From assembly GCA_943737045.1 (NCBI GenBank), contig CALSFV010000021.1, positions 1,054,001-1,118,000 on the forward strand: DNA of 64,000 nt, given 5' to 3'. Position numbers and translations under genes: made by a program. The notes beneath the pieces are model-generated. The model ran no database searches and was not told the origin of the DNA. It worked only from the letters and a program-made list of their open reading frames with translations. Each line of letters opens with the position of its first letter. Within the stretch, counting starts at the first letter, position 1. This document shows positions 55,301-64,000 of this stretch, one piece after another. The DNA is from Parapristionchus giblindavisi. Its lineage: Eukaryota > Nematoda > Chromadorea > Rhabditida > Diplogasteridae.

Positions 55301-56388
55301 CTAAAAATAATATTGTTTGTTTTGTGTTTATAAATTATTAAATTATCTTGGATATTTTTTTATAAATATAAGTTTATTAAATATTACATCAATGAATAGC
55401 GTAGACCACAAGTGTGAAGGAGGTAGGGTTTGGATTTTAGCTCCAGGGAAAACCAGTTCGCAGTACTGGGAAGCTTCACTCAGAGGAATCTGAAATTTAC
55501 ATTTGCTGGAGGTAGGATTCCCTTTTTTCCTACGTTCAAGACAGAGAATTTTGTTCTTTTTTTGTGGAAAAATCTGCGTCATAGACAACGTGAAACCGAG
55601 AGAATTATTACATTACGTACATCAGATTGGACTTCTTCATGCACTAAAAATTAGCATCTATTTCACGTAACGACATGCAAAAGTTAGTCTCTATCATTTT
55701 ACTCAAACATACTTACTACGAGTTCGAGGGTCACCGTCTCTAATTGATGAGACTTGCTTTGAACGGTTTCAAGATGTTCACGATAACCGATACCTTTTTA
55801 GCAATGGCAAAGTGGCACGTAGGTCTCGAGTATACACTACGATATGGCAGACTTTCACATTTCAGTTTATATGTGTCCGCTGGAAATAAAATACATATTA
55901 GGTTGCCGATTTAATTAATTTTTTTAAAAATTTATTTTACAATTGGTAAATAAATTTTATCATTTAAAATGAGATAATATTTGTTTTATCTCTAATGAAT
56001 GTGCAAAATATAGGGGGAAATAAGGGAATGAAAAAAAGGTTTTTGTAACTGCCATCACAACGACTCTTTCATCACCTTCTTAAAGGGAGCGTAACCTCTC
56101 TCAACGGTCTCTTCATTGCACACACTGTTCTCTAGCAACGAGATAGCATTGTGCCTCGAAGAGACCATTGACGTTACGCTCCCTTTAAACACAGTATATT
56201 TCGTTTTTTTTTATTTCGCTGGAATGTTTCCATTTCATAGAGCCTTATAGTAAAAGGTTGTAACTTTGTAAAGTCGTAAGTCTAGCTTGCAATATAGTTA
56301 CCTTGATGAACACGGATTGTATTCCGTACCTCAGCGGATACCAAGGAGTCGATAAAGTACAGAAGATTAATAGCACAACGTTTATCAT
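52336..56388 (-). CDS. Secreted C-type lectin / VWA-domain protein (incomplete model)
   Basis: Minus-strand exons read in order. 56388-56302 is a signal-peptide exon (MINVVLLIFCTLSTPW). 55878-55790 has 'YKLKCESLPYRS'. About 55495-55395 has 'SEASQYCELVFPGAKIQTL'. About 55300-55235 and 55190-55105 carry 'PGKCLITSPVKMTYYQ'. About 54892-54815 has 'AVEYCADYHNGRLPFIQN', a C-type-lectin start. About 53503-53320 has 'LDIIVVLDASASVGKDLF', a VWA MIDAS DxSxS. 53172-53097 has 'DCFKKRISEIPYM'. 52945-52857 has 'GRTTCTGKAIREAVAML', the MIDAS Thr. About 52425-52336 has 'KLIVTISDGQDF'. Lectin plus VWA is a known nematode CLEC architecture, often intestinal and immune-related. Exon joins near 56.3, 54.3 and 53.2 kb are not resolved, and the 3' end is not found. 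Confidence 0.6.
52466..52590. mobile_element. Hairpin TTAA element, copy n
   Basis: Left TTAAAGGCACACCCCAAGC; right arm TTTCAAATTAGCTTGGGCTG then GTTCCTTTAA. Immediately followed by the right end of a TTTCGAAATACCAG foldback-family element (52591-52615), so two elements abut. A partial copy is at about 52722-52770. Confidence 0.88.
53790..54158. repeat. Dispersed repeat, inverted partner of 51.2-51.4 kb
   Basis: Reverse-complement relative of 51190-51430, ending CAGCCATAATTAATTGATTA. Contains a 'TGATCCCTGATCCCTAAAGATCCCTATC' internal reiteration. Confidence 0.6.
56080..56188. mobile_element. Second hairpin TTAA family, best copy
   Basis: TTAA at both ends with near-perfect terminal repeats TTAAAGGGAGCGTAAC and GTTACGCTCCCTTTAA. 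The inner arms (CTCAACGGTCTCTTCATTGC / GAAGAGACCATTGA) form a hairpin. Confidence 0.88.
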
Positions 56389-57289
56389 TCTCCGGATACG
56401 AAATTCCTTGTGTCATGTCCTCGCTTATATAGTCAACCATAATTATGGCTCCATAAAATATATCATATTTATTTTATGGACAATTTTAACGAGAAAATGT
56501 TTTCTTCCTTACGTATCTTTTACTAGAAGTTTATATGATCTTCCGCTTTGGAAAAAAGCTTTTTCTAGGTGCCGCGATATAGTAATTATTGGAAAGTGAA
56601 TTGATGATGGGCAAATGTCACTTTGGCGACAGATTGCGAAACATAAGGTAAACGTAAAGATAAAGGCACATCTCGTTTTTCAAGGTAAACAAGTCCAGCG
56701 GGAGATCACTGCTAGGCCAGTGATAATTTAAGGCCAATTCAATGTATTCTCTTTATTGAACCTACTTCACCTCGTGATCTAATCACCCCCAGTTCATCTT
56801 TCGGGAGCCTTGGTGGGGTGGCCAAACAGACATGTGACATAAGGTTAATTGATATTGAAATGGGGAATACGAGTTGGAGTGAGTAGCGCATTGCCGATTC
56901 ATAGGACCGAAAATCCTCCGAATTCGCTCGTGAAGCGGTTTGCAAAACGTTCATGGAGACGGTAATTGAACAAGGTCCAAAAAACTTTTACTTCAACAGA
57001 AATTGCTTTATCAAGTTCAGTACAACAAAAAAAACAATCAATAGTAATTAGAAGTTGCTACTTTAGTTCTCACTAGATGACAGCAAACCTTGTTTCGGAG
57101 ACAACTCCAGTATAGTTTTGCCTCCTGCGGGGAAACTCTGATTACTTATTCAAAAGGAATTCAAACCTCTCTAAATTTTTTAGACATTGTCGTGTGTATT
57201 ATTAGATTGCACGCCGAACTAGAGAAAGATAGATGCATTATGAAATTATCTTAAATATATATTATTTTAAATCATTTGAACTTGTAAAA

Positions 57290-57373
57290 TGTTAATTTGA
57301 AACTCTCCGCTCTGGCCTCGCTCTCTCACAGAGAAAAGACTTAGAGAGTGCGGCCAAAGCATAGAGCCTTTAA
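57290..57373. mobile_element. Hairpin TTAA element, copy p (decayed)
   Basis: TTAATTTGAAACTCTCCGCTCTGGCC...GGCCAAAGCATAGAGCCTTTAA; shortened arms. It lies at the 3' edge of the GPCR gene. Confidence 0.7.
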
Positions 57374-57529
57374 GATTCTAAAATAATACATACCAAGCTT
57401 TTCGAAAACCTTGATTCGAAATGCATCCGATAATATACCAGTGAGTATGCATAGAACCGCTGAATGAAATGTCACGTTGTGATAAATATTGTCAAAATTT
57501 CATTAAAACTTACAGAAATAATACGTCGC

Positions 57530-57650
57530 CGTAAAAGACACACCTAATTTTACTCTCCGGTCTGGTAATACGCTCTCGTGTACAAAGAAGGCGAGAGAGT
57601 GTTGCCGGAGCGGAGAGTGTCGAATTGGCTCAGTCTGTGTTTTTACGGCG
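57530..57650. mobile_element. Hairpin TTAA-family element, copy q (ends altered)
   Basis: TAAAAGACACACCTAATTTTACTCTCCGGTCTGG...GAGAGTGTCGAATTGGCTCAGTCTGTGTTTTTA: the arms are intact but the TTAA ends have changed to TAAAA/TTTTA. It is inside a GPCR intron. Confidence 0.75.
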
Positions 57651-58230
57651 TTGCACGTAAGACAAATGTAACACCACTCGAGGTTAAAAAAATTCAAACC
57701 TTGTGGAATTTCAGAGATTAATGTCACCAAAACAATATACAATAGCAATCTTGTAGTTCTCTCCATGTTTTCACTCTTTTCTTGATCATTCCAATATTTT
57801 TCCAATATTTCCTTTCGATTTTTTGAAATCTGGAAAATACAAAAAAAATAAAGACGTAAAAAAACGCAAGTACCGTTCTCAATTGTTTCTGTAATATTAA
57901 CGTCAGGATGACAAGGAATGTACACGGTAGTGAGCTGTGGATTGCAGCGGACACGAAGAATACTATTCTCATCAACTGCAAAAAATTATCCATCAGTTTA
58001 TTTATTTATTTATTTATTTATTTGATACACCCGTGACAGGTGCGACAGCAAATACAGAAACGATGAGAAAAATAATTATAACAATGATAGAAAGGAGTTT
58101 GCGTGCCAATAGTTTGAGATTGCGAACTTACCATGCAGTTATTTCGAAAAGTGACGTCCTTTGAATCGATGATATATACGAGAGCGTGTAAATCTTCGCT
58201 GAAAGAATTCATAGAATTATAACCATACTG

Positions 58231-58786
58231 TGGTTTTCAAAACTTAAAGTCTCATTTTATCATTTTACTTGAAGTAGAGTTGAGCCTATTCTATGATAGA
58301 CATACAAGTCTACTTCAAGTGGTGCATATACTGTAATGCAATTCGTCAAATGATATTTCACCTGAAGTAGACTTATAGGGAGAGAAACCTTTGTCAAATA
58401 TCGTAACCTAATCAACAGCCAGAAATCTTTTCGAGAATTTATGGTGCGAATTATTAACTTTTCAAAGCTTTTACTATATTTCATCGTTTTCCAAATGTTT
58501 GTTTACGTAGGGTTTTCAAAAAAATATAAGAAATAAATAAAAATTGGCTGAGAAAAATAGCTTTGTAAAAACGTGGAAAAAAATCAGTCCATGATAAATT
58601 TCGTGGGTGGGTACTTCTAAAAAAGCCATCTAAAATATGGCTCTGGCAAATATTTTCTTTTTTTCCGTGCGGAAGTTAGATGATTCAACCCGTTTCACTG
58701 ACGGAGGTTACTCTCTCTTTAAAGTAAACTTCAAGTCAGTTACGTTTTTAAAGGGGGGGCTTTAGGTTTTGAAATACCAGAGGAGC
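58231..58786. mobile_element. Foldback element of the AAGTCTACTT family in GPCR intron
   Basis: Left end TTTTCAAAACTTAAAGTCTC, right end GGTTTTGAAATACCAGAG. It carries the shared core GTGGTGCATATACTGTAATGC...TCGTCAAATG and AAGTCTACTT words on both arms. Confidence 0.65.
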
Positions 58787-59728
58787 AGCCAACCTGTCCG
58801 GTATACAAATCGATCCCAGCTCTTTCACGCTTATAGTGTACACTAGAGTTAATGGTATAACTCCAATAAGAATCAGAACGAAAACAATAATACAATATCC
58901 AATTGTATTTCGATAACTTGGCTCCCATATTCCTTGATTACGTATGGATATGATTCGAACTGACGTGAGAACAACTACAAAAACATCATTGCTGCACATT
59001 TCAATAAATTCGAAATTCTCCACAGAAATATTTGATAACTGTAGTTTGGGAGCTGTTATTGTGCAGTTAGTTTTATTCCCCCATCATTTATAATAATTTT
59101 GATTTTTTTGATGTTTGACATAATTTCCTTGCACTTAACATGATGAAGCGGTGTGCGATAAATAAAATCAAATAAATTATGAAATCTAAACTAAAATACC
59201 TGCCAGCCAAGGAGTGAAGGAATAAAAGATAAGCGTACAAAATGACTCCATAATTTGATAGACTGCAAAGGAAAATGTGTAGAAGTCTTTACTGAAAAAA
59301 AATTCCAGTTAATTTCGGATGCGATCCGTTCAGTGAAAAGTACCTGCACTTATGCTGTGATGCAAATTTGACAGTAGATATGAGAAAGAAAATGAACAAA
59401 ATTATTTGGTTAGTTGCCATCAGGACATAAATTAGTCCAATCGGCGAACGGAGCGATTTTCTTTAATGAATTTGATTGTATTCATTATTTCAAAATTTTA
59501 TTCATGCCTCGTAAGTAGAAATATGCTGATGACATTAGCGATAATGCTGATAGGGCCTAAAACCAATACTATGCAGTGACGCGAAGCTTCGTAATGCGCG
59601 GAGAAAGTCCTGAATATTTTCCAGATTACAAACATTAAACAATTCCTCAAACGAACGAACTCTATAAGGTCATACATGAAACTCTCTTCAGGAATTTGAA
59701 ATGAAGACGTCTTGCACTTTAGCTCCAT

Positions 59729-60830
59729 CTAACTATATTATGGTTGCTGTGATGGCTGAAACTACGGGAGTGACCTAAATAGCGATAATCAGCATGGTCA
59801 ACTTAGCAAGAATCAACTTTCAAAGGTTGCGATTTATCGATTGTGTAAAACACAACCAGTCACATATCACGATAACTGGATAAGGTGAGGTCTGGACATA
59901 AGTCTGGTTGGCCATGTGTATGTTGCGAGGATAGAGATGAGATTATGAGAGATTATACGTCGAGAGGCCAGAGATCATGTAATCGAAAGACCAGTCACAT
60001 TAATAATATTATTTACAAGTATAGATTTGCATGCACTTTAAATGTAAATTGAAAAAATGTATATGCTAATATTGCGCGCTATGGTGTATAGTATTTTTTA
60101 CATATTTTTAGTAAAAAAAAAGAAAGAAATAGTCACTATTACAATTCATGCAAATGTACTCAATACTGTTATATTTAGAGGAACACTGTTTTCGCCGCCG
60201 GTTCTCGACAGCGAATGTCTACTCAATTGAGTCGTCTTCTTCAGTTGAACAACCTAAAAATGGATTTTGGGAGACCTCATTAGTCTGGACTTCACGCTAT
60301 GAATCAGACCAGGAAATTACCATGAATCTCTGATGATTGATCCATTCATGCCTCGCGTAGCAAATCATGCAAATGTTGCATTTCGCTACGTAAACGTCGG
60401 CGAAACTTTGCAGTTTGTGTAAAACAGCACAAATATTCGCAATTTTATTCGAGAATACTCATGCATTTTTGATTCCTGTTCTCTTTTGAGTTCATTTCAA
60501 CAACAACATTAGAAATACCACTATAGTCGGGACTAAATGAAAATTTACTATATGTTATTTTCGAATAATTTATCTATTTTATTCTCGAAATATTCAAGAA
60601 TAAACAACACTATTTCTTAGAAAGAGATTACATTATAGGTCAAAAAAATTAAAACGTAATTCGAAATATGATGAAATATTGCATAATTGCTTGATCACAG
60701 CGAAAGCTTACGATGAAAAGAGCAAAACAAGGTAGGTTTATATTGGAAACACCATTCTCATGGAGAGCCAACTTCTTCAGTCAACTCCAAACTGCATTTC
60801 GATCTTCTCGGACTCAAGAATTGTGGAATG
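59729..60830. other. No gene seen
   Basis: AT-rich intergenic sequence upstream of the GPCR gene. Short frames only and no recognised repeat family. Confidence 0.5.
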
Positions 60831-60835
60831 GGAAG

Positions 60836-61074
60836 ACTCTGGTATTTCAAAACTTAAAGTCTACTTAAAATACGTCACTGACTTAAAGTTCACTTTAAGT
60901 AAACTTCAAGTGAGTGACGTCACATTTTCACTTAAAGTAGACTTGCGTCTCACTTTAAGTAGACTTGCGTTGTGACGTCACACTTTAAGTAGACTTACAT
61001 TTCACTTGAAGTAGACTTACAAGTCTACTTAAAGTGAAAGTGTAAGTAGACTTTAAGTCTTGAAATACCAGAGG
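60836..61074. mobile_element. Foldback element of the AAGTCTACTT family
   Basis: Ends CTCTGGTATTTCAAAACTTAAAG and CTTTAAGTCTTGAAATACCAGAG; the inside is almost entirely AAGTAGACTT/AAGTCTACTT and TGACGTCAC words in both orientations. Confidence 0.85.
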
Positions 61075-61164
61075 ATCCGCATAAGTCACAGAATTTACTC
61101 TTGATAAATGTGTTGAATGTGTTGTTGATCAGAAGACGAAGAAGATGAAGAGAATTATGCCCCT

Positions 61165-61265
61165 TGTATGGGACCTCAGCACGCCCAGACTAATCTGTCG
61201 TTTAGTGGCAACCATTCCCTCCCCAATGGTTTTGTGCTTGATAAAGGTCATTAAACTGTTAAACT
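61165..61265. repeat. Inverted copy of the 2.8-kb repeat
   Basis: Reverse complement of 2833-2985, sharing CAGCACGCCCAGACTAATC, CTCCCCAATGGTT and GATAAAGGTCATTAAACTG. Confidence 0.7.
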
Positions 61266-61341
61266 GTTAAATGTGTTGAAAATGAAGAAAAAATGATTTA
61301 GACGACAATGACATAAACATCTTTATTTGCACCTAAACCAA

Positions 61342-63001
61342 TTATGGCGATAGCAATGGCTCCCACAAATAGTCTCCAACACGCTCCACGGAAGCCTCTC
61401 CAAAACCTTCCCCTGAACCTTCACCCGACCCATCTTCACCCGATCCCTCCTCTCCAGATCCGTCATCTCCAGAGCCGGAACCGTCGTCCCCAGATCCGGA
61501 ACCATCACAATCATCGCCAGAACCGTCGCAATCGTTGGTGGGATTGAAACAATTCGCCGGATCCTCGACTCCCAGAGCGAAACAATCCATCGCCTTCGCA
61601 AGAGCAGTGGCCTGATAATCAAGACGTTATTATAATATGTATCTTGATGAACATTTATTTGATTTTGGCCAGCTACAAAATTGTCCTAAAAACTATCGGC
61701 ATATAGTGGGCTCAGTGACATTCATATTCAATGGCATATGCAACAGTTATGGACATTGTTTTGGAGGAAAAAAGAGAAAAAAAACATGACGAAATAAAAT
61801 ATTATTAAGATATTTAACAAATATTATTATAATAACATTGTCTTTTATGCTCACCTGGTCAGCCTTTGCCGATGCATCTTTCTTCAAATCGGTAGCTGTG
61901 TTATTGATTATAGTGTAGTTCTCTGACATAGAGTAGAGTAGATTGGCCGCCTCGGTGTACTTGTCATTGAAGTCCTGAACGAGATGCATAGATATCATTC
62001 AAAGATCAAAGGTCAAAGATCAAATACACATTTATTCTGCATCGTTTTCTGAGAATGCCAAAGGTCTAAACGACAAAGAATCACTGCTTCTCAATGTTAG
62101 ATAACGGTGTCTGATAAGAATAATTAGTGATTAGCACGCATTCAGTAATCACGGTCAAACTATGAAAACATTTTCAAACAATAGCTAAACAATTATAATT
62201 CGCTATCTCACTTTCAATGACTGAGAAGTTTTCTCTTTCTCACCTCTGTGACGAAATGATTACTTATTGGAACAATTACAATCATATAGCATCAACTAAT
62301 GGCAATGGCCTATTCTTGTTAGTTGGCAATAGTATTCAGTATTATTATATTATCATAGTAGAAGTTTCAACGAGTCACACCCACATAATATTTTTGTTGT
62401 ATATCAATCCATCCATACCTCAGCAAATTGTGATTGATCATTGCTCAATTCTCCCTCCAACTCATGAAGACTCGTAATGTTACTGCTCAAATTGTCGATC
62501 TCTGATTGCAAACCGTCGACGTCTACGAACTCTACATATACCTGAACATTTAATTATTTATTTATTTACCCATCAGTTAAAACATGAATAATGAGAAAAA
62601 GCAACAATAAGGGAGTGATGGAGTTCCGTCGCTCAACATCATACAAATTGTTTTAAATACGTACTTATTTTCATAAAAATGGATAATACTTAAATTGTAT
62701 CATGTATACATATTTTTACTTCTAACATGCTAGGAAATTTTCAGTTCAGTTCAGTTGGAGTTCACTTTCGTCATAGATACAGTTTGCATGTTTGCTCACT
62801 CAGGAGAAACGAATTTTATATAAAATTTTAAATACCTTTCCGGCAATAACGTAATTTTATTCATTATGATTAACTAACCTTGGGAACTTTCAACTGGAAG
62901 GTGCACTTCTTGTCATCACAATCGTACGACAACACACCGGAATCATCCGTGACCGTAACCGCAGGGAATACGAGTATCACGGCCAGCAAGTACAAATTCA
63001 T
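61342..63001 (-). CDS. Secreted helical protein with short Gly-Ser-Asp tail (copy 2)
   Basis: Four phase-0 exons: 63001-62879, 62541-62419, 61974-61855, 61611-61342; 211 residues. The first three exons are 41, 41 and 40 codons, matching copy 1 (42, 41, 40) with high identity ('YTIINNTATDL', 'VYVEFVDVDGLQSEI'). Signal peptide MNLYLLAVILVFPAVTVT. The tail has only about 40 residues of DGSGSGDD repeats, drifting to EEGSGEDGSGEGSGEG, then a unique non-repeat end 'VERVGDYLWEPLLSP' absent from copy 1. Orientation is opposite to copy 1. Confidence 0.83.
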
Positions 63002-64000
63002 CTTCGGTAACTGCCCTGGAAAAATCCAGAAGAAACGTGAAAAATGGATCAACCACGTCCATGATAATGCAGTACTGTTACTGCTGGAATTACTAACAAT
63101 GACACAATGAAAAATCAGAATTCTGAGGCCGAATCCATAAACGTGTTTGCCATTTTTACGAGAAAGAGTATGCGGAAGCCAACAGCAAGCCCTAGCATCT
63201 TTAGAGAGCGCACATATTAATTACGAGAGAAGCATGATATGAATTGATGAGCACACAGGCAAATTTTCATTTGACCCCTAATAATAGATAAGAAATTAGG
63301 GTGTGGTATGCGCAATATAGCAATGAGCTTGTAGTGATAATGAGAGGGGTTAACCAAAGAGCACAATTCATGTCGTCATTTCAAACATTTTTTGTGTCTG
63401 CTAACCATTTGAATGTTGAATCCATTAGAAGCCAAAGAAAATCACCAAAATTTTAATAATTTATCTACGCCTAACAGTTGATATTATAATATTTGTGATT
63501 TGACAGCGATATGCATGATTCTCCAGGGATTATGGTTGAAATTGTTGAGATAGGCCAAACATAAGAAGGTTATTTTTAAATATTAGTGCGGCATCGAAAA
63601 AAAGTCAGTGCAATTTGGAAATGAAGCATTTGGATGTACTTCAAGCGAAGGCCTTGGGACAAGGCCAGCTCATTGTCAGATGTTTTCAGAAAATCTATCT
63701 ATTTTAGTACCATCATTTTCTAGTGAGATTAGATCACTGTGAATCGCTAATATTGTTGTTTATATTTCTAGAATATTTTCGGTCAGCCGATTTAGCACGG
63801 GTCTCCTGTAAAAACGTAGGAAAATGAGGCCTTTTCCCGACAGTTTTTAAATTTTTCTCACCGATTTGGATGAGATTTATATGATTGACCATAGTGAGGT
63901 AAAGGAGAAGCCTAGGCACTTGATTTCGCCAAATTTGCATTTTCATCGATTTTTTTATCTTCCACTTCCGGCAGCAATATCTCACTCAATTTTTGACCTG
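63002..64000. other. No gene seen
   Basis: Upstream region of the copy 2 gene. A short hydrophilic minus frame at 63734-63985 has no recognisable features and is not called. Confidence 0.5.

Larger units (their letters stand above)
57396..59728 (-). pseudogene. SRW-type chemoreceptor-like GPCR, probable splice-site lesion
   Basis: Minus-strand exons: 59728 to about 59500 ('VLGPISIIANVISIFLLTRHE', the TM1 end typical of SRW/FMRFamide-like receptors); about 59462-59342 ('SPIGLIYVLMATNQIILF', TM2); about 59292-59200; 59023 to about 58795 (TM4, 'TIGYCIIVFVLILIGVIPL'); 58211-58133; about 57980-57873 (TM5); about 57838-57705 ('ERTTRLLLYIVLVTLISEIP', TM6, a strong SRW signature); about 57465-57396. 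After 'LLTRHE' the sequence is GAATAAAATT with no GT donor before the next exon, only a 38-bp gap with stop codons. The receptor is therefore probably broken there, unless an unusual donor is used. Confidence 0.6.

Overview
This window is nuclear DNA from a free-living-type nematode of the Rhabditida/Diplogastrida kind. The evidence is three genes for major sperm protein (MSP, a nematode-only sperm protein), a nematode chemoreceptor of SRW type, nematode-style Cys-loop channels, compact GT-AG introns (down to 46 bp), RTE-type LINE and mariner remnants, and very many small inverted-repeat transposons. The species cannot be fixed from sequence alone; a Pristionchus-like worm would fit. Most single open frames are exons or chance frames inside repeats, so genes below were assembled exon by exon with phase checks.

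Region 1 (about 4-24 kb) is a sperm-gene cluster. A module of one MSP gene facing one gene of a lipidated, lysine-rich 'MGCC' family is present three times: MSP1(+)/MGCC-A(-, pseudogene), MSP2(+)/MGCC-B(-), and, inverted, MGCC-D(+, fragment)-MGCC-C(+)/MSP3(-). The three MSP genes appear to encode the same 127-residue protein. A 5'-truncated RTE LINE has split the upstream flank of the third module, and a 371-bp TTAA transposon with a tRNA-like core sits in the first intron of MSP2.

Region 2 (24-30 kb) is nearly gene-free. It holds stacked foldback elements, including palindromes of about 0.95 and 1.4 kb, and two hAT-like miniature elements, each with nine copies of the palindrome TTGCGGGCCCGCAA and a perfect 8-bp target duplication.

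Region 3 (30.2-46.0 kb) carries a cysteine dioxygenase gene (cdo-1) whose 11.5-kb second intron contains two complete-looking Cys-loop ligand-gated channel paralogues on the opposite strand plus a dead mariner. A DDAH/arginine-dihydrolase-like amidohydrolase gene follows on the same strand.

Region 4 (47-63 kb) is bounded by an inverted pair of genes for secreted helical proteins with acidic Gly-Ser-Asp tails. Between them on the minus strand lie a C-type-lectin/VWA secreted protein and an SRW-like GPCR. A hairpin TTAA miniature element recurs at least fifteen times from 16 to 58 kb; in two genes (DDAH and the second channel) its end coincides exactly with a 3' splice site.
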